From NCBI GenBank assembly GCA_963750495.1, contig CAVVQV010000004.1:124001-188000 (forward strand): a stretch of DNA of 64,000 nt, written 5' to 3'. The stretch comes from JANLYC01 sp963750495 (lineage in GTDB: Bacteria; Actinomycetota; Actinomycetes; Propionibacteriales; Nocardioidaceae). A program made the position numbers and the translations under genes. Below are positions 58,640 to 64,000 of this stretch, piece after piece; within the stretch, counting starts at the first letter, position 1; each line of letters opens with the position of its first letter. The notes under the pieces were generated by a model. The model saw nothing but the letters and a program-made list of their open reading frames with translations. It was not told where the DNA came from and did not search any database.

Positions 58640-59773
58640 TCAGCCGGGCGCGTCGACCAGGAGGGGGACGATCATCTCCTGGGGCGTCAGGGATCCGTGC
58701 AGCCCGACGAGGGTGGCTTCGTAGGGGAACCGGCTCGTCGACACGACCGCGAGGTCACCCATGCAGGCCACCATGACGTCGCCCAGCCGCGGGCGAACGT
58801 CGGAGTCGACGGCCCCGAACCAACCTTCGTCGATGGCCTGCTCGCGGGTCACCACGACTCCATCGTCTCCGAGTCTCTCGCCCCAGCGTTTGGCGACCTC
58901 GTCGACCGTGCCGGCCGAGCAGTACAGGTGGCGGAACCTGGCCTCGCCTCCGAACAGGCGAACCCCCTCCATGAGCTCCGGCTCCTCGTCGACATCGACG
59001 CGGGTGTCGGGATGCACGTCGACCATGCCGTGGTCGCCGGTGATGACGAGCCCCGTCCTGCTCGGGAGCGCCTCACGCAGTCGGGCCGCAAAGCTGTCGA
59101 TCATGGCGAGCTGGTGCTTCCAGGCCCACGATTCACAGCCGCGCCGATGGCCGGTGGCGTCGAGCTCACCTTCGTAGAGATACGTGATCGAGCGGCTCTC
59201 GCTGGCCGCCCGCACCGAGCCGGAGATGCGCTCCCCGACCGTGTCGGCGCCGACGTAGGTCGCCCCGCGCTGGCTCGCGTCGGTGAGGCCGGTGCCCTCG
59301 AACATCCGCTTGCTGACGACGGTCGCCGACATACCGGAGGCACGGGCGCGATCGAACGCGGTCGGGTGGCTCTGCCACTGGCGCGGGTCGACGTTCTTGT
59401 CCCAGCGCAGTGCTTCGAGCAGGCGATCCGTGCCGGGGATGCGCGAGGTGAAGCCGACGACGCCGTGAGACCCCGGCGGCAGTCCCGTGCCGAGGCTGGT
59501 GAGGCTGGTCGCCGTGGTGGACGGCACCCCCACGGTGATGACGGTGCCGAGAAGGCTGGCGAGGTAGGGGGCCTCATCGACGTAGTTCAGGAGCAGCTCC
59601 TGACCCAGCCCATCGACCAGAAACACGACGTAGGAGTCCATCGGCGGGAGATCGAGCGCGTTGACCCAGCCGTCGCCTCCACCGGCCGCGGTGATCGCCG
59701 ACGGCAGCACCTCGGCGAGCGATCCCTTGCCGTAGTCGGGCACGATCGGCCCAACCGGCCGCCCGAGTTCCAC
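58640..59773 (-). CDS. Alkaline-phosphatase-fold nucleotide pyrophosphatase/phosphodiesterase
   Basis: 377 aa from GTG 59773, 2 nt after the upstream stop. Type I phosphodiesterase family: metal Asp in YVVFLVDGLGQELL, nucleophile Thr in TVGVPSTTATSLTSLGTGLPPGSHGVVGF, YLYEGELDATGHRRG with Asp/His ligands, VITGDHGMVDV with the Asp-His pair and a C-terminal LVGLHGSLTPQEMIVPLLV carrying the last His. No signal peptide, so cytosolic. The natural substrate is unknown. Coupled to the DUF5998-like gene, an arrangement kept in related actinobacteria as far as I recall. Confidence 0.9.
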   Translation of the reverse strand: MELGRPVGPIVPDYGKGSLAEVLPSAITAAGGGDGWVNALDLPPMDSYVVFLVDGLGQELLLNYVDEAPYLASLLGTVITVGVPSTTATSLTSLGTGLPPGSHGVVGFTSRIPGTDRLLEALRWDKNVDPRQWQSHPTAFDRARASGMSATVVSKRMFEGTGLTDASQRGATYVGADTVGERISGSVRAASESRSITYLYEGELDATGHRRGCESWAWKHQLAMIDSFAARLREALPSRTGLVITGDHGMVDVHPDTRVDVDEEPELMEGVRLFGGEARFRHLYCSAGTVDEVAKRWGERLGDDGVVVTREQAIDEGWFGAVDSDVRPRLGDVMVACMGDLAVVSTSRFPYEATLVGLHGSLTPQEMIVPLLVDAPG

Positions 59774-59775
59774 GC

Positions 59776-60369
59776 TCAGGACCGCACCGTCGCCGCGCTC
59801 AGGTCGCCTGCGAAGGCGAGCAGCCGCGCGACCGCCTCGGGTCCGTCGGCGCTGGAGCTGATCCGAAGGGCGAAGTCCTCCGCGGCGAGCGTGCCGGTGT
59901 AGCCGTGGTCGGCCACGCAGTCGGGGTCGCTGCACGTCGCCGGCTCGAGGTCGACCCGCCGCACTGCCCCCCACCCCACCGTCAACACGGCCTCGCTGAC
60001 GTCTGTCGAGCCCTGCTCGGACGCGACCGCGGGGTTGGCGACCATGCGGGTCACCGTCACGCTGCCGACCTGGTCGATGGGGACGGCCTCGGTCGACGTC
60101 GAGGCGTACGGGGCCGGGAGCAGGTCGTCGGGCGGATGCTCGTCGGTATGGGCAACGACGACCCGGCTGGACGTCAACACCAGGACGGTGACGTGGCGAC
60201 GCACCTCGTCGTGGTCGAACGTCGGCTCGTGATGGATCACGAAGCTGCGGACCGCCTCGCCGGCAAGCGCTGACTGGACGGCGTCGGCGACCACGGCCGG
60301 GTAGTAGCCGACCCGGTCGATGGCTTCGCGCAGATCGGCCGACCGATCGGCGAGGGTGGACTCACGCAT
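59776..60369 (-). CDS. DUF5998-like protein
   Basis: 197 aa from ATG 60369 (AAGGA 9 nt upstream); the longer frame to 60450 is not supported. Helical start (STLADRSADLREAIDRVGYYPAVVADAVQSAL) then a PH-like beta domain: VRSFVIHHEPTFDHDEVRRHVTVLVLTSSRVVVAHTDEH, PIDQVGSVTVTRMV, ISSSADGPEAVARLLAFAGDLSAATVR. A short Cys pair CSDPDCVADHGYTG is notable. This is the pattern I associate with DUF5998, next to alkaline-phosphatase-family genes. Function unknown. Confidence 0.78.
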   Translation of the reverse strand: MRESTLADRSADLREAIDRVGYYPAVVADAVQSALAGEAVRSFVIHHEPTFDHDEVRRHVTVLVLTSSRVVVAHTDEHPPDDLLPAPYASTSTEAVPIDQVGSVTVTRMVANPAVASEQGSTDVSEAVLTVGWGAVRRVDLEPATCSDPDCVADHGYTGTLAAEDFALRISSSADGPEAVARLLAFAGDLSAATVRS

Positions 60370-60465
60370 GCGCACATCCTTGCACGCAGGGCAGGAGCGC
60401 GGCAGCAGACCGACCTGGCTGGGGAGGACCTGCCTCGGCCACCGAATCACGCTGTGTCGACACCG

Positions 60466-60612
60466 TCACAATGAGGTGCGACGCTGCGCCGGAACGGCTT
60501 CCCGGGACGGCTCCGCCCGGTCGGTGGTCAGGTCGAGCCGCGCCGTCTCGGTGGCGGCCAGGACGCAAGCGGCCGACACCGCCAGCATTGCCACGACGGA
60601 CAGCGAGACCAC
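60466..60612 (-). CDS. Possible 48-aa membrane microprotein
   Basis: In the 284-bp space between the DUF5998-like gene and the Pat-like gene, a minus-strand frame from GTG 60612 codes for a hydrophobic helix (VVSLSVVAMLAVSAACVLAATETARL) and a polar tail ending RRTSL. The frame is open further upstream into the 3' end of the Pat-like gene, so the start is uncertain. No clear ribosome site. Could be chance; otherwise the gap holds nothing I recognise. Confidence 0.25.
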   Translation of the reverse strand: MVSLSVVAMLAVSAACVLAATETARLDLTTDRAEPSREAVPAQRRTSL

Positions 60613-60653
60613 GAGGGACGTGTCGAACCGCTGCGTGACCGCCGTGACGCCTG

Positions 60654-63395
60654 CTAGCCGCCGGGACCGGTGGTGCCCGAGAAACCGGAGATACCGGTGA
60701 TCAGCGTGTCGTCGGCGCTGGTGGGGATGGACATACGGCGCGTGAACCAGTCGCTGCGGGCGTCGGTGACGGGGCTCAGCCGCCCCGATGCCCTGAGCAC
60801 CTTGGCGCCTTCCGCCCCCGCGAGCACGAGGCTCAGATCGAGCACCTGGACTTCGGGTATGTCGTCCTTCAGCTGCGCGAGCCTGTGGATCAGCTCCTCC
60901 ACGGCCGGTACGTCGATCGGCTCCGAGCCGCGGTAACCGAAGAACAACGGAGCCGCCCGGACGTCGCGCACCAGGTCGGAAGCGTCGGAGTCGGTCAGCG
61001 GCGGGATCCGGTAGGACACGTCGCCGAGGAGCTCGGACGGCGTACCAGCCATGCCGAACGAGACGATCGGGCCGAACAGCGGGTCCTCGAGCGTGCCGAT
61101 CGCAATGGGGATCCCGGGATCAGCCATGGGCTGGACCACGAACGAGGCCTGGCCGGAGTCGTCGATCAGCTCGTTGAGGTTGTCCCAGGCGTCGGTCATG
61201 TCGGCCGGAGTGTCGATGTTGCGCCATACGTGCGCGAGATCCGGTCGCTGCCGCAGGTGGTCTGCTGTGGCTTTGAGCACCACGTCCCACCCGAACCCCT
61301 CGGCGGCGGCGATGGCGTCGTCGAGCTGCGTGACGCGGGCGAGCGGCTCGACCGTCACGCCGTAGTGGCCCAGCAGCTGCTGCAGCGTCACGTCGTCGAG
61401 GTCGACGCCGTCCGGGTGCTCGCGGAGCAGCCGCGCCACGAAGTTTCGTGCAGCCGCATGCCGGATGTCGTCGAACACCGGAACGGTTCCCTGCGGCCGG
61501 TTGACCCACTGGCCGTACGTGACCACGCGGGACAGCGCGCGGACGGCGGCCTCGGGAGCGGCGTACGACGGCACCGAGCCGCGGCCGGCCGCGCCCTCGA
61601 GGTCGGGCACCCGCAGCAGCTCCGGCACCCCCTCGCTGCCCAGGAACGTCGAAACGAGCGGCTTGTCGGACTGCTCCCCCACGGCGGCCAGCACGTTCGC
61701 CACCTGCTCCCCCGACGTCGTGAGCACCGGGATGAACACCGCGATGACGGCGTCCACCGAGGGATGGTCGATCGCCTCGTCGAGTGCGCGCTCGAAGTCC
61801 TCGGCGGTGGCGTCGGAGCTCAGCGAGATCGACTTCTCGACGACCAGGCCGCAGGCAGCGGCTGAATCAGCGGCCAGCAGGCCGAGTGCGTCGGAGTTCC
61901 CGACCACTGCGACCCGCGGACCCATCGGCAGTGGTTGATGAGCCAGCAGCTGGGCCACGTCGAACATCTCGTCGAGAGTCGCGACCTGGATCACCCCGGC
62001 CTGCCTGAACATGGCGTCGACCGCGGCCTGCGGCGCCACCATCCTGGTCGTCGCGTGTCCCACCGGAACGCCCTGCGTGGCGCGACCGGACTTGACGGCG
62101 ACGACAGGCTTGTCCCGTCCCACCCGGCGGGCGATCCTCGAGAACTTGCGCGGGTTACCGATCGACTCCAGGTACAGCAAGACCACCTCGGTGGCGTCGT
62201 CCTCCTGCCAGTACTGCAGCAGGTCGTTGCCGGACACGTCGGCGCGGTTCCCGGCCGAGACGAACGTCGAGATGCCGAGGCCACGGCGGGCGACGGTCTC
62301 GAGGATCGCGACGCCGAGCGCGCCGGACTGGCAGAAGAAGCCGACCCGCCCACGCGGGGGCATGACCGGCGACAACGATGCGTTCAGCGACACGTCGCTC
62401 GCGGTGTTGATCACCCCGAGACAGTTGGGACCGACCAGCCGCACTCCGTAGGAGCGGGCCAGCCCGACCAGCTGCCGCTGCCGCTGCCGTCCTTCGTGTC
62501 CGGTCTCGGCGAAGCCGCTGGAGACGACGACCAGGCCATGCACACCCTTGGCGGCGCAGTCGAGCACGACGTCCTGCACCGAGTCGGCCGGGACGGCCAC
62601 CACGGCCAGGTCGACGCTCTCGGGGATGTCCTGGACGCTCTTGTACGCCGGCATGCCGGCCACGGCGTCGGCAGCGGGATTGACGGCGTACACGCGGCCG
62701 GAGTAGCCGCCGAGCACGAGGTTGCGGACCAGCGTGCTCCCGATCGTGTCCTGTCGGCGGCTGGCACCGATGATGGCGACGCTCTCGGCCTCGAAGAAGC
62801 GCTCCATCGAGCGCGCCTCGGCGCGATGCTCGCGTGCCCGCATGACCCCGACCGCTGTGTCGGTGGCCTCGATGGGGAACACCAGGCGCATCACGCCGTC
62901 CTCGTAGCCGCCCTCGATGTGGTAGCCGAAGTCGCGGAAGGTCTGGATCATCCGGGCGTTGTCGGGCAGCACCTCGGCGATGAACTTGGTGTAGCCACGC
63001 TCACGACCCGCCTGCGCAAGGTGTTCGAGGAGCAGCTGGGCGAGACCCCGACCCTGGTGGCGGTCCTCGACGAGGAAGGCGACCTCGGCCTCGCCGTCGT
63101 CGAGCCTGTCGTAACGGCCGACCGAGATGATGTCCTCGGCCACCGTGACGATGAAAGCCACGCGGTCGACGTAGTCGACGTTCGTGAACCGCTCGACGTC
63201 CCGGTCGCTCAGCGTCGGGTAAGGAGCGAAGAAGCGCATGTACTTCGACTCGGGCGAGACCCGGGAGTAGAAGGCCACCAGCCGGGCGGAGTCGTCTCGC
63301 CGGATGGGCCGCAACCGGGCGGCTCCGCCGTCGAGGAGCAGCACGTCCGCCTCCCAGTGCGCGGGATAGTGCGATTCGACCTGCGGCTCGGACAC
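60654..63395 (-). CDS. GNAT / NDP-forming acyl-CoA synthetase fusion (type II Pat-like)
   Basis: 913 aa, GTG start with TAGATT 6 nt upstream. N-terminal GNAT domain (about 20-175, acetyl-CoA loop EDRHQGRGLAQLLLEHLAQAG). Then the NDP-forming acetate-CoA-ligase-like part: CoA-binding (about 200-300, VAIIGASRRQDTIGSTLVRNLVLGGYSGRVYAVNP), succinyl-CoA-ligase domain (VGFFCQSGALGVAILETVARRG, with SGALG) and C-terminal ATP-grasp (about 670-890). This GNAT-first order is that of Streptomyces PatA; Salmonella Pat has GNAT last. Pat enzymes acetylate and silence AMP-forming acyl-CoA synthetases, and one is encoded divergently 77 bp away. Whether the ligase half is catalytic cannot be read. Confidence 0.9.
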   Translation of the reverse strand: MSEPQVESHYPAHWEADVLLLDGGAARLRPIRRDDSARLVAFYSRVSPESKYMRFFAPYPTLSDRDVERFTNVDYVDRVAFIVTVAEDIISVGRYDRLDDGEAEVAFLVEDRHQGRGLAQLLLEHLAQAGRERGYTKFIAEVLPDNARMIQTFRDFGYHIEGGYEDGVMRLVFPIEATDTAVGVMRAREHRAEARSMERFFEAESVAIIGASRRQDTIGSTLVRNLVLGGYSGRVYAVNPAADAVAGMPAYKSVQDIPESVDLAVVAVPADSVQDVVLDCAAKGVHGLVVVSSGFAETGHEGRQRQRQLVGLARSYGVRLVGPNCLGVINTASDVSLNASLSPVMPPRGRVGFFCQSGALGVAILETVARRGLGISTFVSAGNRADVSGNDLLQYWQEDDATEVVLLYLESIGNPRKFSRIARRVGRDKPVVAVKSGRATQGVPVGHATTRMVAPQAAVDAMFRQAGVIQVATLDEMFDVAQLLAHQPLPMGPRVAVVGNSDALGLLAADSAAACGLVVEKSISLSSDATAEDFERALDEAIDHPSVDAVIAVFIPVLTTSGEQVANVLAAVGEQSDKPLVSTFLGSEGVPELLRVPDLEGAAGRGSVPSYAAPEAAVRALSRVVTYGQWVNRPQGTVPVFDDIRHAAARNFVARLLREHPDGVDLDDVTLQQLLGHYGVTVEPLARVTQLDDAIAAAEGFGWDVVLKATADHLRQRPDLAHVWRNIDTPADMTDAWDNLNELIDDSGQASFVVQPMADPGIPIAIGTLEDPLFGPIVSFGMAGTPSELLGDVSYRIPPLTDSDASDLVRDVRAAPLFFGYRGSEPIDVPAVEELIHRLAQLKDDIPEVQVLDLSLVLAGAEGAKVLRASGRLSPVTDARSDWFTRRMSIPTSADDTLITGISGFSGTTGPGG

Positions 63396-63472
63396 ATGCG
63401 CAATCTATCGGGTCGCGCTGACCGGACGACCACGCCTTTACGACGGCCAAGTCACCGACCAGACTCGGAGCC

Positions 63473-64000
63473 ATGAGCGACCGCACCCCCTCGACCGCAT
63501 CCACCGCTTTCCGAGCGGCCCGGGACTTCCTCCAGGCCCATCGGGAGGACTACGACACCGCCTATCGTGACTTCCGCTGGCCGGACGTCGATCGCTTCAA
63601 CTACGCGACCGACTGGGTCGACGTGCTGGCGGCCGAGCACGAGTCGGCCACCGCCTTGCTGATCGTCGAGGACGACGGCACGGAGACCCGGCTGTCCTTC
63701 GCCGAGGTCGTACTGCTGTCGCAGCGGCTGGCGGCGTACCTCGACAGCCACGGGATCGGCCACGGCGACCGCGTCCTCCTGCTGCTCGGCAACGTGGCTC
63801 CGCTGTGGGTGTCGATGCTGGCCTGCATCCGGCTGGGCGCGGTGATGATCCCGGCGACCACGCTGCTGTCCACCGCCGACCTCGAGGACCGGGTCACCCG
63901 TGGACAGGTCCGGGCCGTCATCGCCGGGGCTGCCGACACGGACAAGTTCACCGGGTCGGATGCCGACCTGGTGAAAGTGAGCGTCGGCGCAGCGGAGGGC
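63473..64000 (+). CDS. AMP-forming acyl-CoA synthetase (N-terminal part)
   Basis: ATG 63473 opens 176 codons that run off the right edge without a stop. MSDRTPSTASTAFRAARDFLQAHREDYDTAYRDFRWPDVDRFNYATDWVDVLAAEH is the N-terminal lead usual in medium-chain/acetyl-CoA-type synthetases, followed by LSFAEVVLLSQRLAAYLDSHGIGHGDRVLLLLGNVAPLWVSMLACIRLGAVMIPATTLLSTADLEDRV, the classic start of the AMP-binding fold. The ATP signature and acetylatable Lys lie beyond the window. Divergent from the Pat-like gene, its likely regulator. Confidence 0.9.
   Translation, partial: MSDRTPSTASTAFRAARDFLQAHREDYDTAYRDFRWPDVDRFNYATDWVDVLAAEHESATALLIVEDDGTETRLSFAEVVLLSQRLAAYLDSHGIGHGDRVLLLLGNVAPLWVSMLACIRLGAVMIPATTLLSTADLEDRVTRGQVRAVIAGAADTDKFTGSDADLVKVSVGAAEG

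Noticed and set aside
61935..63476. 513-codon plus-strand frame opposite the Pat-like gene
   Set aside because: Antisense shadow; His/Asp/Val-rich with no motif, and it would overlap the start of the divergent synthetase gene.
1..64000. CRISPR arrays, insertion sequences, rRNA or tRNA genes
   Set aside because: No regularly spaced repeats, transposase genes, terminal inverted repeats or cloverleaf patterns were seen; short tRNAs cannot be fully excluded by eye.

Overview
The window is about 70% GC with tight gene packing, many GTG starts, 4-nt ATGA/GTGA overlaps and strongly GC-biased third positions. Actinobacterial marker families (SepH, DUF3159, DUF3710, DUF4193, DUF4235, DUF5998-like, SigE-family ECF sigma, perfect TCGAAC-N4-GTTCGA SOS boxes, a 13E12-type DUF222/HNH gene) point to a high-GC actinobacterium. 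The style is most like Nocardioidaceae; genus is not provable from the window. At least thirteen genes have a TANNNT-like -10 element 6-7 nt before the start codon, so leaderless transcription looks common.

1-12000 is the downstream part of a [NiFe]-hydrogenase locus. It starts inside a hydrogenase-associated protein, then come two 39-aa one-helix membrane proteins, the maturation endopeptidase, HypC and a DUF6390-like protein. An oppositely oriented FbpABC-type ABC importer (2290-6066) splits this from a second block: hypF, a second hypC, hypD, hypE and a second DUF6390-like paralogue. Structural subunits and hypA/hypB are not in the window and probably lie upstream.

12000-30000 is mixed: a secreted beta-helix protein, TesB thioesterase, an ABC-2 exporter operon with a secreted third member, a sulfotransferase, GNAT, a phospholipase D-like enzyme, a Mg-chelatase-like AAA+/VWA pair, an AOC-barrel secreted protein, an ECF sigma/membrane-anchored propeller pair, an amino-acid permease and dxs.

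29900-34900 holds two perfect LexA operators. One sits between a 122-aa gene of unknown function and a VOC protein. The other covers the start codon of a 13E12-type HNH endonuclease gene that is now broken by two single-base insertions. Small enzymes follow (APH-like kinase, VOC, GNAT, HIT).

34900-42300 continues with Nudix, an AlkZ-like DNA glycosylase, an F420-type LLM oxidoreductase, a TauE/SafE permease, aconitase (with a perfect 20-bp palindrome upstream) and a secreted propeller-like protein.

42300-55300 is a conserved actinobacterial core block with the order known from M. tuberculosis Rv2689c-Rv2701c: TrmA-type methyltransferase, KimA-like APC transporter, CeoB/CeoC, DUF3159, OB-fold, DUF3710, dut, DUF3093, DUF4193, inositol-phosphatase family. 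Ferrochelatase, an MFS gene broken at a G-run, and sepH follow.

55300-64000 has a two-domain fatty acyl reductase-like SDR, thymidine kinase, an alkaline-phosphatase-fold enzyme with a DUF5998-like partner, a GNAT/NDP-forming acyl-CoA synthetase fusion (type II Pat-like) and, divergent from it, the first 176 codons of an AMP-forming acyl-CoA synthetase running off the window end.
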